Assembly: GCA_036250195.1 (NCBI GenBank)
Contig: JAVHZZ010000002.1
Location: 364,038,124-364,102,123, forward strand
Length of the DNA: 64,000 nucleotides
From: Mixophyes australis
Lineage: Eukaryota; Chordata; Amphibia; Anura; Limnodynastidae
Direction of reading: 5' to 3'
Part shown: piece by piece, positions 32,931 to 43,760 of the stretch
Position numbering within the stretch: the first letter of the stretch is position 1
How the letters are laid out: each line of letters opens with the position of its first letter
Notes under the pieces: model-generated
The model's input: only the letters and a program-made list of their open reading frames with translations
What the model was told of the DNA's origin: nothing
Databases searched by the model: none
Program-made: the position numbers and the translations under genes

Positions 32931-34371
32931 AAAATCTACTTTAATTAAGTCCATTGCAGTGTAGCACATTCTGAAACATATATAGAAATAATGGCTGTAG
33001 ATTAAAAGTACAATTTTAGACCCATACACATCCCACAAGTCATCATGTCTGACATCTCATCATGGTCCTCAATTAAAGAGACATCTACTGGACTTGGGAG
33101 AGCAATCAAACATCTGCTCCAAACCAAGAACACTGACAGACTCTCTGCCTCACACTTCAGTGAGATACACTATACACAGTACATACATGTTCATTAAAAC
33201 CTGAAAGTAACATGATACTGTGGGGCTGCAACAGAGAATATGGTTAAATCTTCCCCTCCCTGCAATTTTCATTGAGTAAACACAAGTTTATTTTATGGGA
33301 ATCTTCTCCCACTTGAGGCTGACAGTGACTAAATTATCATTTTTAGGATCTGTAAAGGAGAGTAAGTGGCGTTGCTATTATATAATGTGGGTTATATATG
33401 CATATATAAAAACATTGGGAATTTCTCTCTGACTGGCATATATAATCATTTGTAGGGGACACTGCTTGTGACAACGTGCAGGCTCATGTACTGTATGTCA
33501 CACTGCTGGTAATGTGTAGGGAAGTACAGAGGACATGGGGGTCTCAAAACCTCGCTTAGGACTCCATTTTCAGCAGAATTATATTAAAGGCGATGAATGT
33601 ACTTATTCTCTTTCTTTACAAGACTACCACTAATCTTGACTACAATTTAGACAACAATTAGGAACAATAGTATTGCGAGTAATTGCGAATCCTGCCAAAG
33701 GAATGGCAAAGAAACAAAGCAGTATAAAAAATTCTTTTCAACAGGATATGAGAAATCCGTCACTAACAATTTGTGATAAGTTAGTAACACAACGGCTGTA
33801 GATGGTGACCAATTGTTCCTAAATTCTCTGTATTCATCTCTGAAAACAGTTTCCCCAGAATACAAATATTATTTAGTAAATACCTTCACTTACAGTATAT
33901 ATAACAACCTTTAGCAAACTTCACTTCATTTACACATCAAACCCCTTTCTAAGCTCATATGCCATGGTGCCACCTCGTTCCACCTTTTCAAATGGCACTA
34001 TTCACCCACTAGCACACAGATCCATTCTCATTAACCTTGGAATAGTATTGATAATGCTATCAGTCTGGATGCACCTGTAGAATTCAACCACAACTGTATA
34101 AATGTGATTCATACTATGAACAGGTGTATTTGTGAAAATGTTTCTTGCAAAACCAAAAAAAGCTGGTTTGTAAATCTTTCAGCACAGTTTAGTGTGTATT
34201 AAATGCATATTTCTGTTTTTGGTTTATATTGCTGAAAAGCTGAAAAAGACTGTGCTCTATTTATGATAGATAAACAGATATATCTAAGTCACAAGCAAAA
34301 GAAAAAATCATGCAAAACTCTGTGTAACAAGAGCATAAACTCTGCGGTAACACACAAACGGTTATATATTT
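32931..34371. other. No recognisable feature
   Basis: Unique-looking AT-rich sequence. Short open frames are without motifs. Confidence 0.4.
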
Positions 34372-34580
34372 ATATTTATTCCAAAAAGAAAACATACACA
34401 GAAACATTTTAGGGAATGAACCCTTCTATCAAACCTCCTTCATATATTATGGCTTGACAAAGGGAGCTCTGCTCTGAAATGTTGCTTTTTTGTTCATATG
34501 TTCTTTTTCTATATATGCATATATTTGTATATATGTGTATATCTTTTTGTGTATATCTTTTTGGAATAAAATGTAGAGGA
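34372..34580. mobile_element. Head-to-head pair of PLE-end-like segments
   Basis: The outer bases TTTATTCCAAAAAG (34372) and CTTTTTGGAATAAA (34555-34568) are inverted. Inside, a minus-strand motif (34436-34401: TTTGATAGAAGGG, then ATTCCCTAAAATGTT) faces a plus-strand motif (34451-34484: CTTGACAAAGGGAGC, TCT, GCTCTGAAATGTTGC). Both resemble degenerate PLE hammerheads. The arrangement suggests two ends joined in inverted orientation. Confidence 0.5.
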
Positions 34581-35692
34581 TTACCCTTTTGGTTTTCTGC
34601 AGCTTAATTTACATTCTTGATAATTCAGGGACTTTCAGGTGTCTTTAATCTGAAAGTAGTATATGTGGATTTCTAATGTTACATTGGAAGTTCAACACTG
34701 TATAACACATATGTCATCTTTTCAAGTTAGCTATACAATTTTGAATGGTTTAATTAAATGAATAAAGAAAATTAAACCTAACAATGTTAATATTAATATT
34801 ATGTCTTGCACAAATTGTAAAGTTTAATATAATAATAAAGAAACTTTAGAATGTTTAGAAATTTACATGCAATATATAACTTCAATTCAAGATATTATAA
34901 CACAATTTATTTAGGTCTTGTAGAGCTGCCAAGGAAGTGCACCAACAGAAGACATAAAAATAATTGGCAAATCTTTCCCTTATAAGACATAAGAGGTACT
35001 TTGAATAACAGAGCCATTGATTTAAAATAAAGGGTTGTTTGGGTCAATATATTCTTAAAGATATACTGTATCCATCGTTGTCTCTTACTAGATTGTGTGA
35101 ATACAACAGGCTTTCACAACATTAACCATATAATCTGGGTCCAGATTTATTGTGGTATGAATAACACTCCATTTATTGGCTAGAATGGCAAATACATATT
35201 TTACCATCGTGCATGCTAAAGAAAGTCTATACTTATAAATATGCTTAGCATTGTCTATGTTACATCTAGGGTAAGGCCTTTAGAGGTTGTCCATCATTGG
35301 AAAGATTCATCAGCAACATGACACATGTTTATGGTAAATGTATAGAAGGTCATGGTTTTAGTGGAAGAGACATCTTTAGAAGACTTTTATAAATGTCAGT
35401 GAATTTATATGGAGAGTGTTCAGGATACAACAGAGCCAATGAAAAAATATATGTTGTACAACATATTATTTATGGGCTTTTTCAAAGTTTAATGATGTGC
35501 TTCTCTTTGAAGAGGGCACATTTTAAAACAAAGTTCAAAAAATAAAAATTGATTAACAAATAAATAACACTGCAAACCTGTCACACTCTGCTCCTAGAAC
35601 AGTACTGCCTAACCTAATGCTCCCTTTTACTAATGCCGGAGCAACTCAGCCTGGCAAAATGTGACCATCTGCTCAACAGGCCACACTATGCG
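34581..35692. other. No recognisable feature
   Basis: AT-rich unassigned sequence. Confidence 0.4.
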
Positions 35693-36263
35693 TGTCATGA
35701 GATACTTAGAAGCTAGGAGGCGCGGAGTCTAAATACGCCCCAGCAAGGGAGTTTAGAGTTTGCTGCAAGAGACGTGCAGGTCGCGTCCCTCTAAGTTAAC
35801 TATCAGCGAAGTGGATGGTGAACTGACGTGGTCGTACAAGCAGAGGTCAAACTGTTCGGGCAAATGTGGTACCAAAGGAGTAAGTAGATTGGAGTCAGCA
35901 AGCCAAAGGTTAGAGCAGTCTGGCCAAAGGGCGATCCAGGAGCAGAACCAGAGGAAGCCAGGTCAGTACACAGGAACTCAGTCAGAGAGCAGGGAAACAG
36001 GTAGGAACGCTGGAGCATATGTAGACCACATACTCTGGCACCCTAATGGCTCCAGAGCCTCCTTTAAATAGAGGACTCCTCTGATTGATGGACAGCTGTT
36101 CTGACTGCCGACAGAAGCCGCAAGCAGCGTCCTTGATGCCAAGCAACGAGAATGCAATAGGCCACACATGCACCCAGACACCTGGCAGTCAGGAAAGAGA
36201 CAGCGACTCAAGGTAGACGACCGTCCCTGGCTGCCAGGGAGAGAGCGGGGATGGCGCCTGACA
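35693..36263 (-). mobile_element. Solo LTR, gypsy-like, 571 bp
   Basis: It begins TGTCATGAG and ends GCCTGACA. It shares GGAGGCGCGGAGTCTAAAT with the LTR fragment at 20257 and a similar block at 47430. A TATA-like TATTTAAAGG on the minus strand near 36060 gives the orientation. The possible duplication is poor (ATGCG versus ATGTT). Confidence 0.7.
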
Positions 36264-36685
36264 ATGTTCTTCTGACATATGCACAGTGGAGAACTGCTTA
36301 CGCTTTCATTTCCACTGTGATAATTATAGATATTCTGGCCTTTTGTAAGTTAAACTAGCTTTAACATTATTATTATATTTGTGTCTAATACTGAAAGTAG
36401 AAAAAGAATAAAAGTTGTAAACAGTTTTTATATTATTAATGACATCATAGTTTAAGTCAAGATTTTAAATGTAACTTGAAGGTCAACTCAACCTTTAGTC
36501 AAGATACCTTCAAGACTCCTTCTGTTACTCATAGTGGTACCTACAGTTGTTCTATGGAGCTCTATTTGGAGCAGCTCTGTAGTGTGCTTTGAATGCCGTG
36601 GTGCTGAAGGGAAAGCAAGCTCTTGCTACACAGCCCCGCTGCGCAATACTGCAATTTATTAAATCGCATCATCAAGGCCCTGTCC
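36264..36685. other. No recognisable feature
   Basis: Unassigned. Confidence 0.4.
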
Positions 36686-36850
36686 CAGGGCCGTAACTAG
36701 GGCTGGGCGATAGGGACAACTGCCCAGGGCACAAGGCTGAAGGGGGTGCAGTTTATGAATGTTTTAGGTTAATTTCATTAAAATTGAGGGCTAGGGGGGT
36801 GGCATTTGCTTTCTTGCCCCAGGCGCTAAAATTTTAAGTTACGGCTCTAC
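36686..36850. mobile_element. Small non-autonomous hAT element, 165 bp
   Basis: The left end is CAGGGCCGTAACTAGGG and the right end is the inverted TTAAGTTACGGCTCTA. The 8-bp flanks CCCTGTCC (36678-36685) and GCCTGTCC (36851-36858) match at 7 of 8. Interior phrases GGGCGATAGGG and CCCAGGGCAC are typical of short hAT MITEs. It has no coding capacity. Confidence 0.85.
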
Positions 36851-37259
36851 GCCTGTCCCAACCACTTCCAGACTAACAAGAGAATTACCTACTCTCAAGG
36901 GATTCCTGGAGAACTTCGTAGGCAAGTATAAGTAAAAACCTTTAGAATGTCACTTTTAATAAGAGGTTAGGGTGAAAAAATTATCATTCTCTTCTATAAA
37001 AACATTATTACATGTTGCAGCAAGTATTATCTTTTTTTTTTTTACAAATTTACTGAGAAAGTATCAATGCCTAAACAGTTCAACTGTATAATTTGCTGTT
37101 TTTATGATATGTATACTTGATTGAAGTTAATAACTTTACGCCAATATTAATAAAAGAATAAGAATATTTGTTTTATCTCTACATGTACTTTAAGTGTACA
37201 TTCGCAGGTATTTGTCGAGCACCTGAATGTACATTTGACTGCATCATACATACTAGACT

Positions 37260-37528
37260 ATGAGCAGTGATTCTATGTTGTCCAACCAATAACACAACGA
37301 AGCATTGAGCACAATCCTTTATGGCCCCCTGGTGGATGTTTGAATGTGTGTGAGAGCATGCCAACAGAGACCCATGAAGCATTTAAACTGCAGGTTAGCA
37401 AAAGAAGAGCACATCGTCTTCTAACAGCAGCAGATAGTAACAGCTTCATCTCAGCACTGTTGAACTAGAAGACTCGGAATAGACCTTCCTGACAATACAA
37501 TTTGTAGACCAGGATTACAGAGACAAAG
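37260..37528 (+). promoter_or_regulatory. Candidate promoter with noncoding first exon
   Basis: This stretch is free of repeats I recognise. It has a CCAAT box (CCAACCAATAACAC near 37280), a CTCF-like site (37322-37338) and a TATA-like GCATTTAAACTG at 37379-37390. Downstream there is a purine-rich possible exon ending GAGACAAAG, followed by the strong splice donor GTAAGGATAT at 37529. No ATG-initiated coding frame is seen in the exon. It is read as a possible 5' untranslated exon of a gene whose coding exons lie outside the window or in introns not recognised here. This is an inference from signals only. Confidence 0.3.
37322..37338 (-). promoter_or_regulatory. CTCF-like site
   Basis: The minus strand reads ATCCACCAGGGGGCCAT, containing the full core CCACCAGGGGGC of the CTCF consensus. 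It is the best-scoring such match by eye in the window and lies outside any recognised transposon. Confidence 0.5.
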
Positions 37529-39590
37529 GTAAGGATATTTACATATGTTATATGAGCATCCCTTGAGAAGGGCAGACAAAAGGGAATCCTCCTCTAGACT
37601 TAAATCTTGTTTAGATGTGAAATGTCCTACTGTGTCTGTTTAGAACGCAATCACCAAATGACTTGTGAATGGAATGTTTAATTCTCTACATGCCACAGTA
37701 TAATGAATTTCCATGCTGATGTTGTCCATTGATTATTACTGCTGAATATGTGGTTTGCTGATCTCTGCATACGTGCACAGAAGTTAGCTTTAAAGGCTTA
37801 ATTATTTACTATTATTATTTTATTTCTGCCTGCCATAGGGATTGAACAGGGGTTCTTTTGACAAATAATACTACCTATTCTCTCTGTAACATATTTAACC
37901 TGTTTTAGTCATTACAATTTTATAGACACCTGCTGATAGGGAATACCTCTATCCAAACGGTAAATAGGTGTTTTCTTTAAGTGCTTCTACTCACAGGCAT
38001 TAAAATGAGCCTGTTTGCCGTGCCCCTACAAAGCCTACTAAACACTTTGATGCCGGGGCTCCAAAGATAATGAAAGTAAATGACCCTGTACCCACATACT
38101 TCTGACAATCATTTGCTTCATATTGTGTGTCCATTGAATTTTGACATTGTCTGCAGTATTCACAATTGTTAATGCTTGGTAAACTATACCAGAATTCTAT
38201 GTGAATACTCATTTAGCACCTGTGAAAGCCCTATAGTACACCATGCTGCAGCGTAGCTTTGAGATACGTTAATGAACGCGTCTCAAACCTCCCCTAAAGC
38301 GAGGTCAAATTACCTATGCTTCAATGAGTGTTGCTTGTCAATGCCTGTGTGTACGTAGCCTTACTTTACTTGACAGCTCTGCCAGGTGACCAAGCAATAT
38401 AGGATGATTATAACAGAGGTTCACATTTACAATGACCGCCACTATTGAATGTATTTATTGAATATTTGTTTATAAACCCTGATTAGTTTACAGTCTCTCA
38501 GTGACACGCTGTAGTATATTGAAGTTGGAGTCCTTTTTATGTGATAAATGATTGATTCAGGTCATTTGGAAGAGGAAAATGCATAAGGGGAGTCAGAGCA
38601 TCATTGTAAAACATATGTAAGTGGGTACATGCAGGCACCTGTTGTTCACAGAGAAAGCCTGTAAAGCAGAAATGTTCAAAGCCAGTCTACAAGACCTACC
38701 AAGCAGGTCATGCTTTCAGGATTTCTATCTGCTGAAACAGGTCAGATAATTACTGACCCAACCAAGTAGATTAACTCACCTGTGCATGATTAAAGAAATC
38801 CTGAAAACATGAGCTGTTGGTAGCCCTTCAGGACTGAGTTTGGGCTCCTCTGTTTTAAGGGATTTGCAGATCCATTGAGACTTATTATGTGATTTCCATC
38901 AGGGAATTTATGTGTGCATCTGGTGGAACAGAACAGGTGCCTGCAGGAAAACACAGTAGCCCCACTACACTGATATAGCCTGCATGCAACTATTCAGTGG
39001 TCCATAATATGCTTTGAAAAGCAGGACAATTTCACTTATAATTAATCTTAGATATAGTCACACATGGAGTACACTTTACTGAACACTCTGTGGCTCACTC
39101 AAGTCACATATCACAGAATGTCGCAGCATGCCGCAGGCTACAACCATTGTTCTTCCATGGAAATGTTGTGACATTGATCTATGTATTGAGTAAGCAATGT
39201 AAATTGGATTCTGTAATAAAGGCTGCTTCATGTGTACATTGATCTCTATCCTAGTACACTTCAATTATTTACAGTGTGCATTATCAGGATAACCTGGTTA
39301 AGAAAAGTCATTGGTTAAATAAAACTAGTGTCTAAACCAAACAGATCTCTACATGTACCTCTTCCATGTAATGACATTAACATCACTTTCTATCTTATTT
39401 GATGTGGTGTGTGTCAGCACAGTTGTACAAGCAGTTTTGGTATTCACAGATCTGGTTGTATATAGGATAACACATGCAAATAATATTCTGTTCAATGTGA
39501 AAACTTTTGCATGCAGCTCACAGCTATTTAATATTTGCTCAAAATTTTTAGCCATATATTAAGTAAATATATCAAGTAAATCTTGCACGG

Positions 39591-39594
<4 letters not shown>
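37529..39594. other. No recognisable feature
   Basis: Unique-looking sequence without identified repeats. Positions 38640-38850 carry several CAGGTCAT-like phrases, possibly an old MITE (TTGGTAGCCCTTCAGGACTG). Confidence 0.4.

Positions 39595-39595
<1 letters not shown>

Positions 39596-39642
<47 letters not shown>
39596..39642. repeat. (TA)n microsatellite
   Basis: A TA run directly left of the second Helitron-like element. Confidence 0.95.
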
Positions 39643-39649
<7 letters not shown>

Positions 39650-40056
39650 TGTCTAGTGGCGTGTGTTAGTCTATCTGTGTGTGTGTGTGTAAAAAATAAA
39701 ACCAAGCTGCAGCGCCACCTGCTGGGTGGAGTTATACACTGGCCTACTAAATTCTTAGTGTGTGTGGAAAAAAAAAATCAGAAAGGGCTGAGATTTGGTA
39801 TACTAAGATGTTTTTAATTTGTTAATTTAATTTGTTAATTGTTAAAAGTGTTTATAAAGATTTTAAAAAAATATATATATATTTCTTAAAGGAGAAGTGA
39901 CAGTTGGGAGTGGTTGGTGGTTGCCGGGGGTGACAGTGGGGAGTGGTTGGTGGTTGAGGCCTGGGCTATGGCCCAAATGCATGACAAGAACCTTTTTAAC
40001 ACCTTAAGTAGCTTGATTTGACTAGAATGCATGAGTATCATGCACGGGTTAACTTG

Positions 40057-40058
<2 letters not shown>
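39643..40058 (+). mobile_element. Helitron-like non-autonomous element, copy 2
   Basis: The 5' part AATATAAATGTCTAGTGGCG and the 3' hairpin GCATGAGTATCATGC with ACGGGTTAACTTG match copy 1 (17730-18293). The middle differs: GTTGGGAGTGGTTGGTGGTTG appears twice near 39903-39957, and part of copy 1 is absent. (TA)n flanks both ends, as in copy 1. Confidence 0.5.
39711..39726 (-). promoter_or_regulatory. CTCF-like motif inside Helitron-like copy 2
   Basis: The minus strand reads CCAGCAGGTGGCGC, identical to the motif in copy 1 although the flanks have diverged. Confidence 0.45.

Positions 40059-40105
<47 letters not shown>
40059..40105. repeat. (TA)n microsatellite
   Basis: Follows the Helitron-like 3' end, as at 18294. 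Confidence 0.95.
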
Positions 40106-40108
<3 letters not shown>

Positions 40109-41133
40109 GATGGCACAGAGGAAAAGTACAGGATGTATGACAATGCTTTTAGTTCATTGGCATGCTACATGTTTGCATAGTGTTGGCTGGAGACATGCAA
40201 GCCGTGTCTCAACTAATTGCAATCCGATCATACAGTTTCCAGAATTTGTAGCATTGAGTGACTGTTCATGGCAACCTTAATATTAACTGATGCGAAATGC
40301 TTAGAATAATACACATCCTGTTTGGCTTAGAAAATAATATTGCAAAATACAGCTGTTATTTGTGGTTCTATTGCAGAACATAAAATTCATCCTTTGTATC
40401 AGCTTCCTGCAGTACATTGCTATGTGTACGCGCCTCTTATATCTTTTATACTCATGTAGACAATGTTTTGTGTCTGTGACCTCCATGTGTCTTTCTTTGG
40501 TTCTTCTACTACCTAGGACGAGATCTCAGCTAGGCTGGGGTGTCTACACAGAATATTAAACAGTGGAGATAAAAACATGTTGAATGAGGTGTTACACAGC
40601 ATATATCTCCCTGCTTTGCAATTTACACAGTACAGGAAATGGCATAGTTAAGTCATACAGATTTTACGGCTATCTGATGCAGTAGCTCATATGTCAGCTG
40701 TAGCTTAGCTGATATACAGTGCAATGAAGAAACAGGCAATTATGAGTAATAGCTGACATGTCTGTGTGTCACAGACTCTACTTCTGTTTGTAATTAAAGC
40801 TGCAGCAATTCTTATAGAACACATGCATCATAGGAAGGATAGTACTATTACCTAGGTTGGTCATAAACAATACAGTTAAAGTAAGTCAACAAAAATCAAT
40901 AATACTGTATGTTATACTTGATATACTCTTGCAGTGAGCAACAAGAGGTAAAGGTCACCATTATTAATTCAGTTCTCAGTCATAAATCACAATTGGGTAA
41001 TGCTCTCTACAATTTAAACAGCTCATGTCATTTATCATTTTGAGTTTTTGTGATTAGAGTGTTTATATCTATTACTACTTTTATACTGTGCCACTGGCTG
41101 AGCAATTTATGTCATTACAGAGCAACTTCTTAT
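40106..41133. other. No recognisable feature
   Basis: Unassigned, unique-looking sequence. Confidence 0.4.
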
Positions 41134-41331
41134 TTAGAGCATCTTTAGTGATTTCTTTAGATCTACAGCAGGAAGATGACTGACTTCAGTTCTGTCTTTC
41201 AGTTCTCCCAGCCTTTCAATCAATCCTCCAACCACATATTCTGCAGCTCTAGTGGGAGCAAATTGGGCATTGTGTGACTTATTGTTGACCAGGCACATGA
41301 CCTTAGACAGGGATACTATCAGTTCTCTGTG
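41134..41331 (-). CDS. Candidate terminal coding exon of an unidentified host gene
   Basis: On the minus strand a consensus-like acceptor (ACCTGTTTGCAG at 41343-41332) precedes a phase-0 open frame to TAA at 41134-41136. The 65-residue product includes SLSKVMCLVNNKSHNAQF, RAAEYVVGGLIERLGEL and HLPAVDLKKSLKML. It has an amphipathic, helix-rich composition unlike the junk frames nearby, and no transposon similarity that I recognise. I do not recognise the family. It could be the last exon of a gene transcribed leftward, or a chance frame. The reverse reading of the same junction (CAG/GTAACC) also resembles a donor on the plus strand. Confidence 0.3.
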   Translation of the reverse strand, partial: HRELIVSLSKVMCLVNNKSHNAQFAPTRAAEYVVGGLIERLGELKDRTEVSHLPAVDLKKSLKML

Positions 41332-41617
41332 CTGCAAACAGGTAACCATCATTCATACAATAACAGACACGACACCATGCAATGGAGAAAAAATGACCAC
41401 AGGTTTTAATTTAAAATCATAACCTTTAAGGGGAGGGGTGTACCAGGGTGACCCATTGCCTGTTAAGCCACATATACCAAACCAGATAATCTAAATTCAA
41501 GGGTTATGTTAACAGTGCCCATCACACCTCCTATTCAGGTGACAAACCCAAACCGGTGTATAATAAACTTAGGTGCGGGATAAGAACCCACACAGGACTG
41601 CCCCTACCCAAAAATAT

Positions 41618-42010
41618 CTATATATATTTATAACTGTACAGTGCCATCTCTGCCAGGTCATCCACTAAGTCCCCTCCTTTTAACCACCAAAAGGACAACA
41701 CATAAAAATGGCCTCTTCTCCCCATCCACTTAATGGCTCTCTCCACCTCTTCTTCAATGGGAATATTAGATTTTTCAAGGCAAATGTCTGATAAATGCAT
41801 TCCGTCCAGCATGCACAATTTTGTCCTCCAATTCACAATGTCTGATGACAAAGGACCCCATCATACCCAAAAAGCAACCACTATTATTCATTTTTTAAAG
41901 CTCTTATTCCCTGCATTTCAATTAGTAGCCATTCTCCATGCCAACCATTGCACCGTCTCTGACCACACTACCATATAACTACCAACGATCTCAGTAGTCT
42001 GGACAAGGTC
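41618..42010 (-). pseudogene. Fragment of a transposon ORF, possibly SGNH/tyrosine-recombinase-associated
   Basis: The minus strand encodes LDGMHLSDICLEKSNIPIEE, VERAIKWMGRRGHF and GGDLVDDLAEMALYS. I associate the phrase DG-x-HLSD with the end of the SGNH-hydrolase-like domains found in amphibian retroelement proteins (from memory, unverified). Further upstream pieces (42000-41850) read in other frames with stops. Confidence 0.35.
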
Positions 42011-42079
42011 ACCACATATTGCACTGTTCAACTCACGTTGTTAGCACCTGCTTAAAATATAATCACAACTGGGTGTAGT

Positions 42080-42258
42080 CAGGGGAGGGTTGGTAAATTT
42101 TAGCCTTTGGGGGGCACGAATCGACTTAGCAGCCTATTACAAACATTTTACAGAAAAAAAAAATGCAGGTGGCCCAGTGACCCAGCCCAATGTAACCCTC
42201 TATGAGACTGGTCTGGAGGGCACATGTTCCCCTGCCCCCCCAGCTCAGCCTGCCCCTG
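42080..42258. mobile_element. Non-autonomous hAT element, 179 bp
   Basis: The left end CAGGGGAGGGTTGG and the inverted right end CAGGGGCAGGCTGAGCTGG form the termini. The 8-bp flanks GGTGTAGT (42072-42079) and GATGTAGC (42259-42266) match at 6 of 8. It is probably inserted in the decayed element on its left. Confidence 0.65.
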
Positions 42259-42266
42259 GATGTAGC

Positions 42267-42997
42267 CTTCCCTCATGGAGTTATGTCAGAGTAGGGATCA
42301 CCTATTCCCACCGCATGCCTTTTCTTTAGAATCACATGAGCACTACTTGCTTAAAGTTAAGTCTCAGATTCTGTCCTGGTACCTCCTCCACTGTCCTTAG
42401 TCCAGCTACAATGGATGTAGAAGTGCATGCATATCCACAGCAGGCTGGGACATACATGTAAAAAACACAGCCATATTACTCAACACCCATGAACAACCAC
42501 ATCAGGATTTACATTCCATACGTAAGTTCTACCTCTTCCTTGGTTAACTTTTAATACTGCTTACTAAACATTATTTATTTATCCTTAATATTATGACATA
42601 TCTTGTAACATTAATATCTTCTCCAACTTAAAATAATTTGACCTACCTGCCCCATTCTCTCTTCCTCCTCCCGAAGGATTCCAATCCTCTAACTCGACCC
42701 TGCTGAATCTCTTGTCAACCCACTTTCTTTAAAACATATAATGATCAGCTGGCAACTCAAGGACCCCTTCCATTATTTTTATATGCCTGCTCGCACCGAC
42801 TCTGTGACAGCACCTAAACATAATGAATAAATCCTCATGAATGAATAAAGGACCAGGAACTCGTGGGCACAAGTGTAAAAATTCTTTCACCCCCTCTACG
42901 TGACAGACTTGCGTATCTTGTCTAGCCTAACCCACTTCCCTTTCCCCAGCTGATCAGTCTTAGACCTCGTGATAAGAAATATTAACTCCCCACCACT
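42267..42997. other. No recognisable feature
   Basis: Unassigned. It may include more of the decayed minus-strand element at 41618-42010. Confidence 0.35.
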
Positions 42998-43577
42998 TAC
43001 ACTACATTGCCAAAATTATGTGGACACCAAATCATTACATCCATATGTACTTGTTGATCATCTAATTCCAAAACCATGGGCATTAATATGCAGTTGGTAT
43101 CCCGTTTGGTGCTATAACAGCCTCCACTCTTCTGAAAAGGCTTTCTACTATAATTTGGTACATGACTGCAGGGATTTGCATCCATTCAGCCACAAGAGCA
43201 TTAGGGAGATCGGGCACCCATGTTGGACAATAAGGCCTGGCTCGCAGTTGGCGTTCCAATTCATCCCAAAGGTGTTCAATGGGGTTGAGGTCAGAACTGT
43301 GTGCAGGCCAGTCAAGTTCTTCCTTCTCAAACACAGGAAACTCTTTTTTTGTTGGACATCACTTTGTGAATGGGGGCATTTTCATGCTGGAACAGAAAGT
43401 GTCCTTCTCCAAACTGTTGCCTCAAAGTTGGAAGTGCACAATTCTCTAAAATCAGTGTTTGCTAGAGCATTAAGATTTCCCTTCACTGGAACAAAAGGAC
43501 CCAGGCCAAACCATGAAAAATAGCACCAGATCATTATTTTTCCTCCAACAAACTTTACAGGTGGCAGTATGCATTCA
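42998..43577 (-). pseudogene. Tc1-like transposase C-terminal part with terminal inverted repeat
   Basis: The left end TACATTGCCAAAATTATGTGGACACC resembles Tc1-family terminal repeats. The minus frame 43334-43083 gives DWPAHSSDLNPIEHLWDELE, the region of the third catalytic acidic residue (the E of NPIEHLW), and then LPNALVAEWMQIPA. Upstream pieces (43577-43340) read [11 protein letters not shown] in other frames and correspond to the middle of the transposase. The N-terminal half and other terminus are missing, cut at the ATT microsatellite. The element is immobile. Confidence 0.85.
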
Positions 43578-43578
43578 T

Positions 43579-43624
<46 letters not shown>

Positions 43625-43760
43625 CATCTTTAATTTAAAAGGTGCCAAAAGGCTTCTGCAGCACCATAAATTGGGGATTGGATCATATAAAAAATGATGC
43701 AATGACAAACAGTTAAGAACAATGGGTACAGATGGACAGAATAATTAATGCATAGATTCA
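43578..43760. repeat. (ATT)n microsatellite plus GCGCC-type LINE/SINE tail
   Basis: (ATT)n at 43578-43624 is followed by TTTAATTTAAAAGGTGCC and AAGGCTTCTGCAGCACC. This resembles the common vertebrate repeat tail TTTATAAAGCGCCAACATATTCCGCAGCGC, also seen diverged at 53160-53240. Confidence 0.6.

Noticed and set aside
42969..43523. 184-residue plus-strand frame
   Set aside because: It is the antisense reading of the Tc1-like transposase remnant, which is clearly coding on the minus strand.
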